Below are positions 35,275 through 44,330 of a stretch of 48,251 nt of DNA, one piece after another; within the stretch, counting starts at the first letter, position 1; each line of letters begins with the position of its first letter. Origin of the DNA: Aeropyrum sp. Lineage in GTDB: Archaea; Thermoproteota; Thermoprotei_A; Sulfolobales; Acidilobaceae. The notes under the pieces are model-generated. The model did not search any database, was not told where the DNA came from, and saw only the letters and a list, made by a program, of their open reading frames with translations. A program made the translations under genes and the position numbers. The DNA lies in the NCBI GenBank assembly GCA_015521685.1, contig WANT01000061.1:1-48251 (forward strand), read 5' to 3'.

Positions 35275-35988
35275 TTGGCGTACTCTAAAAAAGGGCAATT
35301 CGCCGAAGCCTTGGGGGATGGCCAGGTTATGAAGCCGATTAGCATCGGCATAATACCGGATGGGAATAGGAGGTGGGCTTCGAAATCGGGTCTCAACTCT
35401 CTGTCAAGAGCTTACTACTATGGTTATAGGAATCTGAGGAACATACTGAACAAGATTAACGAGAGCTATGGATTCGTAAGGTCCACCTACGTTTATGTTC
35501 TGAGTAGGGATAACTGTTCGAAGAGGACCAGCCAGGAGCTGTCAATTATATTCAGTATAATGAAGAGTAGGATACTCGATGATATAAGAGAGGTCTCGGA
35601 GAAGGGTGTTTCCACACTCATAGTTGGCGATCTAAACCACCCATCAATACCCAGAGAGCTGAAATCCACCCTTACCGAGTACCATTACGACTACTACATG
35701 AGCAACGGAGGCCTTCCGCGAAGCAAGACCCTTGTGCTAGGCTTGTGCTACGATCCTCTATGGGAAATAAAAACATATCCTCCAGAGCTGATGCCAAGCT
35801 TCAACCTTAGAGAGATAGACCTGATAATAAGGACGGGCGGCGAAAAGAGGCTCAGCGGCTTCTTCCCAATACTATCAAGATACGCTGAACTCTACTTTAT
35901 CGACAAGCTATGGCCCGAGTTCGATTATGAGGACTTAAAGAACGCTTTTCACTGGTTCTCATCTAGACGGAGACCTATGGGGCGCTAA
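35275..35988 (+). CDS. uppS: cis-prenyltransferase (undecaprenyl diphosphate synthase family)
   Basis: This enzyme extends prenyl diphosphates with cis double bonds, making the dolichol-type carrier lipid used in archaeal glycosylation. IPDGNRRWASK near residue 26 is the catalytic Asp/diphosphate-binding block. YVLSRDNCSKRTSQEL and the C-terminal LIIRTGGEKRLSGFFPILSRYAELYF segment (family: IRTSGE-RLS-F--W---Y-E--F) complete it. The 237-residue length is normal. TTG is the first start; an ATG just before KPISIG (35329) is an alternative. Confidence 0.9.
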   Translation: MAYSKKGQFAEALGDGQVMKPISIGIIPDGNRRWASKSGLNSLSRAYYYGYRNLRNILNKINESYGFVRSTYVYVLSRDNCSKRTSQELSIIFSIMKSRILDDIREVSEKGVSTLIVGDLNHPSIPRELKSTLTEYHYDYYMSNGGLPRSKTLVLGLCYDPLWEIKTYPPELMPSFNLREIDLIIRTGGEKRLSGFFPILSRYAELYFIDKLWPEFDYEDLKNAFHWFSSRRRPMGR

Positions 35989-36010
35989 AGATAACTATTA
36001 ACCCGTTATC

Positions 36011-36019
36011 GTTAAAAAC
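36011..36019 (+). promoter_or_regulatory. TATA element of tRNA-Phe
   Basis: GTTAAAAAC lies about 35 nt before the mature tRNA 5' end, giving a start near 36041 and a short 5' leader for RNase P. An inverted repeat GATAAC/GTTATC (35990-36010) just upstream may mark the end of the prenyltransferase transcript. Confidence 0.5.
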
Positions 36020-36049
36020 GCCACTCTCAAAGTTTGAGATGTGGAGGGC

Positions 36050-36124
36050 GCCGCCGTAGCTCAGCGGGAGAGCGCCCGGCTGAAGACCGGGTGGTCCGGG
36101 GTTCGAATCCCCGCGGCGGCACCA
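36050..36124 (+). tRNA. tRNA-Phe (GAA)
   Basis: A full cloverleaf is visible: acceptor stem GCCGCCG/CGGCGGC, D-arm GCTC/GAGC, anticodon stem CCCGG/CCGGG with loop CTGAAGA (anticodon GAA), and T-arm CGGGG-TTCGAAT-CCCCG. The discriminator is A and the CCA end is encoded (36122-36124). No intron is present. The stems are very GC-rich, as expected in a hyperthermophile. Confidence 0.98.
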
Positions 36125-36287
36125 CCCGGTCAACGCAAACATTCGGGAGCAGATTATGAGATCCTAGAAACCTCTCTATCTAATTAGCCTTATCTTACAT
36201 AAAGTTTATAAAACGAGGAAAGGGAGGCGAAACCCTATATTAAAAAGTCTCGTGATATTGTGGAGATTAATCGTACACCGGGCTCAA
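36125..36287. other. Non-coding gap after tRNA-Phe
   Basis: No gene seen. A TATA-like element (AAGTTTATAAAACG, about 36199-36212) faces the plus strand but has no open frame behind it before the convergent permease gene. Confidence 0.4.
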
Positions 36288-37646
36288 CTAGCTATTCTCC
36301 CCCTCGCTGTACCGCAGTTTTGGCGGTGTTTTCTTTAACAGGACTGCACCAACTATCAGGCTAGTAGCTACACCCACGTACCATATTGGTCCTGATGGGA
36401 AGGGTATCCATAGCACAACATCAACCATGTCTAGGGCGAACGCCACTATGTATGATACTATGAGGCCGGTAGCTACTGCGATGGTTGTTTGCTCAATAGT
36501 AGGCTTATACGATGGGTTTGGCGGTCTCGTCAAGCCGCCTATCCAGTGGGCGGCTAACATGCCCCCTAGTATCGGGCCTAGGATTACGCCGTAGCTCGCG
36601 GCAAACAATGTTACATATTCGACGATCTGCGGTGCCTTGTCGAGAAGCCACCACGGGGCTAGAACGAAACCTAGAAGGGCGGATACTAGGCTGGCTGTAG
36701 CCCACTTCATCCTGGCTACACTCTTCAATATGTCTATCATGGGCGGTAGGTTGGCCGTCAGGTCCGTAGTCCAGGGTGCAAGGAAGGCGAAGCTGAGGCC
36801 CAGGATTATAGCGGCGAATCCGGGGGCGTACGATGTTATGATCTCCTGCGGGAGCGTCTTTCCAGTAAGTATGACAAGCTCGTAGCTGAGATAAGTACCC
36901 AGCAGCTGTCCCCCAACCATACCTACTAGGACGCCAATCCACAGAGAACTCCAACTCTTGGCGTCCTTTGAGAAGTCGCTTATGTTGACGGCCACCGTAG
37001 CCCACCAGTTAGTCTGGATAGCCAGGTATAGTAGGAAGGCTGCGCTTGTGAAGCCCACGCCCTCCGGCCTAGCAGCTGCATCTAAGGATCCAGAGCTTCT
37101 CATCCACAGCCATAGCCAGGCGAAGTAGAGTAGCATCAGAGGTCCTGCGATGGTCGCCGCCTTCCCTATTCCCTTGATTCCCAGTCTGAGGACTAGGTAC
37201 ATGGACCCAAGATAGAATACCAGTGCCAGTGGTATGAGTGTTGCTGCTGTGGAGAGCAGCCTCTCTCCGCTGAAGCCTACAACGAACAATATAATCATCA
37301 TAAGAGCTAGGGCGCCGTTATACGCCTCAACGCCGAACCATAGTGCGCCGACTATCCCTCGTAGAACTACAGCTATCTTCCCTGGTATCACTCCAAAGCT
37401 CCTTATAGCCTGCTCAGGGAAGTCAATATTGAACTTGATGCCTGGATAGCCGTTTAGAGCCATGGCGGCTGCGACGATTAGATTTCCTATGAGTGCTGCG
37501 ATTAGTGCTTCGACCAGCGATAGGCCCAGGCTGAATGCTATAGGACCTAGGAAGAATAGAGGGAGGTTTGATGCCATGCTGAACATGATGAAGGTGAATT
37601 CTAGGTGTCCCAAGGACTTTTGGCCGGGGGTATTGCCCAGACCCAT
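36288..37646 (-). CDS. NCS1-family permease (cytosine/purine/thiamine-type)
   Basis: The 452-residue membrane protein has about 12 helices and the layout of nucleobase-cation-symport-1 transporters. Family-like segments are FGVIPGKIAVVLRGIVGALWFGVEAYNGALAL (the RG-VGALWFGVQ-Y-G motif of helix 3) and TNWWATVAVNISDFSKDAKS (the N-DFSR-AK motif). These place it with the CodB-like group. The substrate is unknown; no pyrimidine or purine salvage gene is adjacent. An inverted repeat lies directly before its ATG. Confidence 0.85.
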   Translation of the reverse strand: MGLGNTPGQKSLGHLEFTFIMFSMASNLPLFFLGPIAFSLGLSLVEALIAALIGNLIVAAAMALNGYPGIKFNIDFPEQAIRSFGVIPGKIAVVLRGIVGALWFGVEAYNGALALMMIILFVVGFSGERLLSTAATLIPLALVFYLGSMYLVLRLGIKGIGKAATIAGPLMLLYFAWLWLWMRSSGSLDAAARPEGVGFTSAAFLLYLAIQTNWWATVAVNISDFSKDAKSWSSLWIGVLVGMVGGQLLGTYLSYELVILTGKTLPQEIITSYAPGFAAIILGLSFAFLAPWTTDLTANLPPMIDILKSVARMKWATASLVSALLGFVLAPWWLLDKAPQIVEYVTLFAASYGVILGPILGGMLAAHWIGGLTRPPNPSYKPTIEQTTIAVATGLIVSYIVAFALDMVDVVLWIPFPSGPIWYVGVATSLIVGAVLLKKTPPKLRYSEGENS

Positions 37647-37647
37647 A

Positions 37648-37665
37648 AACCCTGCTTATAGGGTT
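37648..37665 (-). promoter_or_regulatory. Inverted repeat before the NCS1 permease start
   Basis: AACCCT-GCTTAT-AGGGTT is a 6-bp inverted repeat ending 1 nt before the ATG at 37646. A TATA-like CACAATATAAC lies upstream at about 37685-37695. It could be an operator or an mRNA hairpin that covers the start. Confidence 0.35.
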
Positions 37666-37787
37666 GGTAGAATGTTCAGGGGTTATATTGTGTTTTCCCT
37701 AGAATCAGTGGGTTTTCCACATTTCATACAAACCAAAGTACTCGGGTAGCGTCCTACGCTTAGTATTGTCTATGGAAAATTGGCTGT

Positions 37788-38714
37788 TCATAGTTCTAGC
37801 CTTCTTATTGCCCATGTGTTTAGCGCGAAGAGGACTAGTGTTCCTATAAGCGTGCTTCCGAGGTATAGTGGCAGTACGTCTGAGGGTGTTAGGTCGAGGG
37901 TTACAGCTACTTGTGATGCACCGCCTATTGAAGGGAGTGGTATGGGTGTGAATGTATTTTCTAAGGTTATATAATAATAGAAGATTAGAGGTAGCTGTGT
38001 TCCAGCTAAGAATGGTATATATCCAGATAGAATTATGCTGCCTTCCATGTAATCTTTCCACGCTTCAATGTTAGCTATACCCTGGGATACCAGGACTATC
38101 GACATTCCAAGACTAACCGCGACACCTGTGAGGATGTATGCAGCTGCCCCTAGTATCATGCCGAGTATCGGGCTCCTAGTAAGGATGCCGAACAGGCTCG
38201 AGGCTAGGACTATGGGGTACACCCCCAAGCCGAGGAGGAAACCAAGGACCGGTGCTAGCCACCAATCCCGCTGCCAGCCACCTAGGATGAGGCCCGCTAC
38301 GAGAGTGAAAACTCCTGCAACAGCGAAGAATGATGTTAGGAATATTCCTACAGCTAGCATCTTACCGAGCACGTAATAAATCCTCCCTTTGGGCCTTAGG
38401 AAGAAAAGCTGGAGCAAGCCTTCCCTGATGTCAGACGCAAAGAGGTCGCCACCATACATTACCCCAACGAGCCAAGACCAACCCACTATGCCTATCGAGG
38501 CTATCAATCCTGTGAGGGCGCTTGAACCTAAGTCAGCTCCAAATAGTAGGGCCCATAGTCTCTCACCCCCTATCTCCCTTCCTGTAAAAAGTCTGACGAC
38601 AACTGCAGCCATAACTGGAAGGATAACAAGGACTATCATTAGCAGAAAGGCCTTCTTCCTTGCTTCTCTCTTGATTTCGAAAGCTATGACCGCGGATATG
38701 ATATTGCACGTCAA
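37788..38714 (-). CDS. ABC-2 type transporter permease
   Basis: The 308-residue membrane protein has six or more helices and the topology of ABC-2 permeases: a cytosolic N-terminus (AFEIKREARKKAFLLMIV), a large loop after helix 1, and a helix cluster. The segment LFASDIREGLLQLFFLRPKGRIYYVLGKMLA is the typical coupling region of NatB/CcmB-like exporters. It overlaps the ATPase gene by 4 nt. The exported substrate is unknown. Confidence 0.82.
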   Translation of the reverse strand: MTCNIISAVIAFEIKREARKKAFLLMIVLVILPVMAAVVVRLFTGREIGGERLWALLFGADLGSSALTGLIASIGIVGWSWLVGVMYGGDLFASDIREGLLQLFFLRPKGRIYYVLGKMLAVGIFLTSFFAVAGVFTLVAGLILGGWQRDWWLAPVLGFLLGLGVYPIVLASSLFGILTRSPILGMILGAAAYILTGVAVSLGMSIVLVSQGIANIEAWKDYMEGSIILSGYIPFLAGTQLPLIFYYYITLENTFTPIPLPSIGGASQVAVTLDLTPSDVLPLYLGSTLIGTLVLFALNTWAIRRLEL

Positions 38715-39637
38715 TGCTTCTCACCCCCGACAAGGGCGAGGTAGGCCTCTTCTAGCGACATTTCGTGAAGCCTTACCTCCCTCACAACAAACCCCGAATC
38801 CCTCAGGAGTCCTGCAGCCTCGAAAGCCTTATCAGGATCCTTCAACACGACCGCACCTTTACCCTTTGAAGAGTCTATAACCGCCTGGTATCCCAGACGC
38901 CTTAGATATTCTAACGCCTCCTCAGGCCTGTCAACAATAATGACGGCTACCTTGGAGGGGGATAGCTTAGCCTTAAGCTCTTGCATGCTGCCCACGAACC
39001 TAACTTGAGTCTTCAGCACGAGAATCCTGTCTGCTAGGTCCTCCACCTCTCTAAGAATATGGCTCGATATAACTATTGTAGCCCCTGCCCTAGCTCTCTC
39101 TAACAGCAGATTTCTAAACGTCGATACCCATTCAGGGTCTAGACCGGCGTACGGCTCGTCTAGTACATAGAGCTCGCGCTCTCTCATAAATGCCTGAGCT
39201 ATAAGAATCCTCTTCCTAACCCCCTTGCTTAGCCTGCCTATCCTAGTCTCGCAGTCCTCGTCCAATCCCATCAGGGAAGCGGCCTCTCGTGCAACCCTGC
39301 GTGCGTCGAGGGAGTCAATCCCCTCTAGGCGAGCAAGTGTTTCGAGGAGCTCGCACGGCGTAGGCCATGCTGGGAGGTCGGGAGTCTCAGGAACATACCC
39401 TATTTTCGAGAGTAGCCTATCGAAGAGGGGGGACGAGACATCAACACCTTCGACTTTAACAAGGCCCTTGCTGGGCCTGTAGAGCCCAACCAGTGTTTTT
39501 AGGAGGGTTGTCTTTCCCGCCCCATTAGGACCTATAACTGCAAGAATACCAGAGTCCGCTTCAAAGGATACTTGGTCGTAGGCTATCTTAAATCCAAACC
39601 TCTTCGAGGCATCCCTAACCTCTACCCTTAGGCCCAT
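38711..39637 (-). CDS. ABC transporter ATP-binding protein (CcmA/NatA-like)
   Basis: This is the ATPase of a two-gene export system. Walker A is GPNGAGKTT (residues 35-43), Walker B YVLDEPYAGLDPEW, and the H-loop SSHILREVEDLADR. The signature reads RLSKGVRKR rather than LSGGQ, a common variation in ABC-2-linked ATPases. Residues after 215 form a C-terminal domain typical of this family. The ATG overlaps nothing upstream; reverse gyrase ends 85 nt before it on the same strand. Confidence 0.88.
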   Translation of the reverse strand: MGLRVEVRDASKRFGFKIAYDQVSFEADSGILAVIGPNGAGKTTLLKTLVGLYRPSKGLVKVEGVDVSSPLFDRLLSKIGYVPETPDLPAWPTPCELLETLARLEGIDSLDARRVAREAASLMGLDEDCETRIGRLSKGVRKRILIAQAFMRERELYVLDEPYAGLDPEWVSTFRNLLLERARAGATIVISSHILREVEDLADRILVLKTQVRFVGSMQELKAKLSPSKVAVIIVDRPEEALEYLRRLGYQAVIDSSKGKGAVVLKDPDKAFEAAGLLRDSGFVVREVRLHEMSLEEAYLALVGGEKH

Positions 39638-39722
39638 TAACTGCTACCCATTTCATGGTATGTGGTATCTTCAGAAGGTTTTTGCTAATAGACTACTAAG
39701 ACTAGGTTTCGCGCTCTCATAG

Positions 39723-42700
39723 CTAGCCGCCAACCTCAGCGCTAGTGATTAATGATGAGGCCTTCTGGACTGCCTGCTCTATAGATGTCCACACCTCCTC
39801 TAAGATCGTCGGAGCCTCGATATATCCTCTTTCTAGTTTGTCGAGGAGCTGTTCTAGCCTTCTGCTGGTCTCGACGGAAACGAGGCGGCTAAAAGAGTTT
39901 GAGAGATACCCGTATATCTCAATACCGGTCTTGGTTGGTATTAGATACTTCATCCTCTTACTCTCAATAATATAGCCGTGCCTCCTGTTCTGTTCAACAG
40001 CCTTAGCATAAGTGCTCGGCCTGCCAATGCCGTGTTGCTTCATTAATTGAATAACATCTCCAGCCTTGTACAGCTTGTACATGCTGGACCTCACAATCCT
40101 TACTTCCGCGACTCTGATATGGGCGCCCGGCTTGAGGTTCTTCAGCCATTTATCTATACGCGGCTGCAGGACTGTAGCGAAGCCTCCATCTAGATCTACC
40201 ACGGCATTGTGCTCAATCCTCAACCCGCCTATCTCGAAGAGTGCTTGGGCTGTAGTTACCTTGCTAGGTGTCATCTGGCTCGCAATAAACCTCCTAAATA
40301 TCATATCGTATATCTTAAAGTGTAGCCTGGTAAGCCTTATCGGCGCCCGCACTGAACCCGTATTAACAGCAACCTCCAGCTGAGACCTGTCCAATGGTCT
40401 TGTGGGTCGTATAGCCTCGTGAGCACCTCCCTCACCCCAAGTTCTAGGCTTATACTCTTCCTCCATCCCAACGAATGAGAGGTATTCTTTCGCGATCCGC
40501 ATCCCAATAGGGCTAACCCTGGTTGAGTCAGTCCTGTGGTATGTTATGAGGCCAGACTCGAAGAGGTCTTGGGCTATCCTCATTGCTAGCCGCGCACTCA
40601 CCCCTACTCTACTAGCCTCGTACAATAGCGTGTCTGTTGTAAATGGTGGTGGTGGACTCTTCTCTTCCACACGCTTCTCAACCTTAAGCACAACAGCTTC
40701 ACTCGATTCCTCGAGCCTCTGGGCCTCCTCTCTTTCGCTTGTGAAGTGGTATAGCTTCCCCCCGCCTTCTAATTCTAGGATGATAAGATATCCTTTATGC
40801 TCCTTCCACTTGTTATATCTCTCCACTATCCAACCCAGAACTGGCGTTTGGACCCTACCTGCGCCTAACCATGGCTTCGAGAACTTTAGCTTGAGGTGGC
40901 TGGATAGGTGGAAGCCGATCCACCTATCGACGATTCTCCTAACCTTCTGGGCCTCAACCAGCATCCTATCAAGCTGGGACGCTGATCTGAGCGCCTCTAG
41001 CACCGCTTGTGGCGATACCTCGTGGAACCTACCTCTCTTGACATTGGGGTTGTATGGTTTTACAGCTAGGTAGACGTCCCAGGCTATCTTCTCCCCCTCC
41101 CTGTCAGGGTCTGTAGCTATTATGACCTCGTCGACCTCGGATGCAAGCTTTCTTAGAATGTCGACTACTCCCTTTGAATCCAGAACCCTTGGGCTCCCGC
41201 ATCTTGGGCAGGTTAATGAAGAGGAGGAGTACTGGTGCCCGCAGTCTAGGCACTTCTTGATTGTCGAGAAGTAGGCCTTATACCTCTTACCTTCCTCCTC
41301 GACCCCGTACTTTGTTCCGATGGGGTCTGTCGTTAGGTCTGTTATGTGTCCCCTAGTGGCGGTTATCTGCAATATGTATACGTTGCCGCTCTCAGGGTCA
41401 CCCACGCTGGCTTCATAGACTATATTCCTACCAACTCTTCGTTTGCCTGGCCGGCCCCAGAACCACGCTATGGTACGTGCCTTCGTAGGAGATTCGACTA
41501 CTAGTAGCGAGGTTTTTACCTTTACCTTTCTCCCCTTACCCTTGCGAGTGTCCTCTATCTCTCTTTTGAGCTTTTTTAGATCTATGGTATCGAGTTTGTG
41601 CAGGTCGAAAGATGTTATCCACCGGAGCCTATCGCCTAGCGCGTCTATATATTCCTTTGACCTGTCTATTATGACGCTTAGACCTCTAGTCATAACCCCT
41701 CTATGGAGTCTGCTGACCCTTCCTGAGGCTTGTATGTATGTCGGAGGGTCTGGTATTACCAAGGAAGGACCGCCAGACTCAACCACAACACCCATATGCC
41801 TAAGTACTCCCCCCTTGCTCTCAGCCCTTGCAGCTAGCCACGTCGCTAGGCGTGGAACCACTTCTCTCAGCAGCTCCGCGGCTTCCCCTGCAGGGCCCTT
41901 GGCTTCCATCCTTCCGGTTGCCATGAAGTAGATAAGCGTGTGGTCCAGCACCTTCTCTACTAGTCTCTGTAGCTTTACATAATACTCTTTAGCCCACTCC
42001 TCACCCTGCTCTACCGCATATGCAAGGAATGCCAGGGCTCTCTTAGGCATGTATAGGGCGTCTTGGAGCGGTACACGGCGTGCTGGTACACCTACGAAAA
42101 CCGCATATCTACTCCTCTGAGGCAGGTCTAAGCCCCTGACGATAACACCGTATCTGCTAGCCATGCCTATGAGAACTTTCGCCTCGCCCGCAGCGAACAT
42201 CTCTACGGGCCTCTTAGCTCCTGTTAGGGCTAGAGATGCAGGTATTCCTCTTTCGCGTAGCTTTTCAGCAAGCCTCTTCGCGGCTTCCTTTCCGTACGTC
42301 TGGCTGACGAATATTAGCACGCCGTCACCCAGCATCTCTGAGACTCTCGCCGCCTCTTCTATAGGATCTGTGGCTATTCTGTAGGAGTCTGTTATATTTC
42401 TCAGATAGTCGCTGCCCCCGCCTACTTCGAAACCTAGTAGCTCCTTAAATAGTAGGTGTTTCACCCCTCTGGGCCTGCCCGTTGCACTTGCTATAACTAG
42501 CTGTCCCGGCCTTGCGCTCTCTAAACTAAGTCTTAGCTTCGACTCTAGCTCGGCAATCTCCTGCTCTAGCTTAGAAACGGTCTTATCTCCAGCGCCAGAC
42601 GACAGTAGCCTGTAGAGCTTTATTCTTGCTTTAACTAGATCGTATGCCGCCTCCACGGATTCTTCGTTAAACCCTGCTAGCAGTAGGAGCCTCTCCACGT

Positions 42701-43403
42701 TTTTGCTATTCCTCAGTAGGCTGTCTACATCATCTACTATTATCACATCGAACCTGTATCGAGGATATAGTACGTCGAACCTCCTGGAGAGGAAGCCTGT
42801 TGTGACTACTAATAGTGAGGCCTGGCCTGACTCTATTTTGCGGATACTCTCCTCTTTGGCTTTACTAGGCATCCTAGAGTAGTAGACTGTATAATTATCT
42901 ACAGCTATGCTGTCGAGTTTTGATGCTACCTGTCTTGCTAGATTCTCGGTGGGAACAAGGTAGAGCACCCTACGCCCCTTAACCTCTGAACTGTATGCAG
43001 CATAGACAGTCAGGAGAGTACTCTTGCCAACACCGGTAGGAGCTATAATCGCGAAACTATCCCCCTTGATTAGCCTCTTAGACCAGCTCCTCTGGGCGGA
43101 CCATAGGGGCGAGCCTGTCTTCTTGTGGAAGTATTTTTCGAAGGATGAGGCCTCTTTAGATACGATGTATTCCCAGTAGAAAGCCTTCAGACCACCATTA
43201 CTCTTTAGAGCCCTATAGATACTCTCGGCACTACTATTACTAGGCTCGTTAGGAAGGCATATACTGCATGGTAGACCCTTCTCAAGCCTTTCCTCCTCAA
43301 TTCTACCGCCACAATTGTGGCAGAGCCCCATATAAACGGCCTTCACGCTGGCGCTCAATCCTTGGAACCTCCGTCCGCCCAGAGGAGACACTATCACTAA
43401 CAC
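39723..43403 (-). CDS. rgy: Reverse gyrase
   Basis: Reverse gyrase adds positive supercoils to DNA and is the hallmark of hyperthermophiles. In order: an N-terminal zinc finger (Cys28/31/46/49), a helicase-like module with Walker A APTGVGKST and Walker B VDDVDSLL, then the topoisomerase I module with Toprim DPDREGE and a second zinc finger (CLDCG...CPRCG) inside it. The catalytic Tyr is in LITYHRTDSTRVSPIG. All motifs are intact in 1226 residues. The GTG at 43403 has CGGAG 4 nt upstream; an internal ATG (43331, Met25) is a possible shorter start. Confidence 0.97.
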   Translation of the reverse strand: MLVIVSPLGGRRFQGLSASVKAVYMGLCHNCGGRIEEERLEKGLPCSICLPNEPSNSSAESIYRALKSNGGLKAFYWEYIVSKEASSFEKYFHKKTGSPLWSAQRSWSKRLIKGDSFAIIAPTGVGKSTLLTVYAAYSSEVKGRRVLYLVPTENLARQVASKLDSIAVDNYTVYYSRMPSKAKEESIRKIESGQASLLVVTTGFLSRRFDVLYPRYRFDVIIVDDVDSLLRNSKNVERLLLLAGFNEESVEAAYDLVKARIKLYRLLSSGAGDKTVSKLEQEIAELESKLRLSLESARPGQLVIASATGRPRGVKHLLFKELLGFEVGGGSDYLRNITDSYRIATDPIEEAARVSEMLGDGVLIFVSQTYGKEAAKRLAEKLRERGIPASLALTGAKRPVEMFAAGEAKVLIGMASRYGVIVRGLDLPQRSRYAVFVGVPARRVPLQDALYMPKRALAFLAYAVEQGEEWAKEYYVKLQRLVEKVLDHTLIYFMATGRMEAKGPAGEAAELLREVVPRLATWLAARAESKGGVLRHMGVVVESGGPSLVIPDPPTYIQASGRVSRLHRGVMTRGLSVIIDRSKEYIDALGDRLRWITSFDLHKLDTIDLKKLKREIEDTRKGKGRKVKVKTSLLVVESPTKARTIAWFWGRPGKRRVGRNIVYEASVGDPESGNVYILQITATRGHITDLTTDPIGTKYGVEEEGKRYKAYFSTIKKCLDCGHQYSSSSLTCPRCGSPRVLDSKGVVDILRKLASEVDEVIIATDPDREGEKIAWDVYLAVKPYNPNVKRGRFHEVSPQAVLEALRSASQLDRMLVEAQKVRRIVDRWIGFHLSSHLKLKFSKPWLGAGRVQTPVLGWIVERYNKWKEHKGYLIILELEGGGKLYHFTSEREEAQRLEESSEAVVLKVEKRVEEKSPPPPFTTDTLLYEASRVGVSARLAMRIAQDLFESGLITYHRTDSTRVSPIGMRIAKEYLSFVGMEEEYKPRTWGEGGAHEAIRPTRPLDRSQLEVAVNTGSVRAPIRLTRLHFKIYDMIFRRFIASQMTPSKVTTAQALFEIGGLRIEHNAVVDLDGGFATVLQPRIDKWLKNLKPGAHIRVAEVRIVRSSMYKLYKAGDVIQLMKQHGIGRPSTYAKAVEQNRRHGYIIESKRMKYLIPTKTGIEIYGYLSNSFSRLVSVETSRRLEQLLDKLERGYIEAPTILEEVWTSIEQAVQKASSLITSAEVGG

Positions 43404-43907
43404 TACGCTCCGACTAACATGGAGGTAATGACTAGAGTTGTGGGTGTAGGGTGTGTATTACCGAGGATGATACTAAGATCACATCCCCATGACTTTATTC
43501 CAGGCTACTTGAGATGTGCTGACTCGGTGTTAGGAGGCTAAACTGGTAGTGGCAATATTGTTAGAATTGTATGTGATGGTGGGAAGCCATGATGAAAAAC
43601 CTAACCAGTCTCTATAACTCCCTAAGAATCTCGCTAATGCCTTCTGGACGTCTTTAAATACACTAGCTTGACTAATAGTTGCTAGTTCTACCGCTTATGG
43701 TTCGGTGGATTATAAGTGGCAATCCATTGTAACAATCGAGCTGTGCAGGGTTTGGAGGTTTCTGGTTGGCGGGATGCGGAACCCACTATTAATTACGTAT
43801 TATGGGACTATGGATCAACAGCGTCGTCACACTTTAAGGGGTTTTACTGAGTAAGGTGTTTTGAGGAGATGGGTATAGCGCTTGGTTAGAGCTTTAGAGG
43901 GTTTTAC
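43404..43907. other. Long non-coding stretch upstream of the HEPN-MNT pair
   Basis: No convincing gene is visible on either strand in these 504 nt. A good TATA element (CTTTAAATACACT, about 43652-43664) faces right with no open frame behind it. Two copies of a 16-nt element (CTTTA-GGGTTTTAC form, 43832-43847 and 43892-43907) occur exactly 60 nt apart. Base composition is lower in GC than the flanking genes. Confidence 0.5.
43832..43907 (+). repeat. Pair of 16-nt direct repeats, 60 nt apart
   Basis: CTTTAAGGGGTTTTAC at 43832-43847 and CTTTAGAGGGTTTTAC at 43892-43907 differ at two positions. The second copy ends directly at the GTG before the HEPN frame. They may be duplicated regulator sites or the result of local duplication. 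Only two copies were found, so this is not an array. Confidence 0.4.
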
Positions 43908-43922
43908 GTGGAGGTCGTTACA

Positions 43923-44330
43923 TTGCGAGAGCAGGTTAAGTAGCGGCTTCTAGCGGCCAAACAAGACTTAGGGAGGGCGGAGCTAAGCCTGGAGCATGGT
44001 GACAGGGCTGGAGCGGCTTTCTGGTCTCAGCAGGCCGCGGAGAAAGCCTTGAAAGCACTTCTTCTGTTCTTCAAGGGAGAGTTTCCTAAGACCCATAATA
44101 TTAAGAGGCTTTTTGCAGAGCTAGACAGTAACATAGGACTCTCTGAGGACGAGCTTGAAGATGCATATGAGTTAACCCAATACTACCACTTAGCTAGGTA
44201 TCCTGATATAGTGTAGGTGCTACCAGATGATGCTATCAGCTGGAGGAGCGCGAGGAGAGCGGTGGAGACGGCTAGAAGAGTTATTAGAGCAGCGGAAGCT
44301 GCACTGGAGGAAGCTGTTAGAGAAGGCTGA
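43923..44330 (+). pseudogene. HEPN-domain protein with two in-frame amber codons
   Basis: The frame encodes a HEPN domain of the type paired with minimal nucleotidyltransferases. Diagnostic stretches are LLAAKQDLGRAELSLEHGD, AAFWSQQAAEKALKALLL, KTHNIKRLFAEL and YYHLARYPDIV. It is interrupted by TAG at 43941-43943 (six codons after the TTG start, which has GGAGGT 8 nt upstream) and by TAG at 44214-44216. After the second TAG the frame continues (VLPDDAISWRSARRA, then a terminal helix) to TGA at 44328. Read through, its length of about 135 residues is normal. No other disruption is visible. It may be a young pseudogene, a sequencing error, or recoded. Confidence 0.75.

Noticed and set aside
36199-36250. 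Orphan TATA element as evidence for a small RNA after tRNA-Phe
   Set aside because: No box motifs, stable fold or open frame follow it; AT-rich DNA here could produce it by chance.
43593-43660. Short frame MMKNLTSLYNSLRISLMPSGRL
   Set aside because: Only 22 codons, no ribosome binding site, no family resemblance.
43832-43907. Possible CRISPR remnant
   Set aside because: Only two 16-nt imperfect repeats, no third copy, no cas genes in the window.
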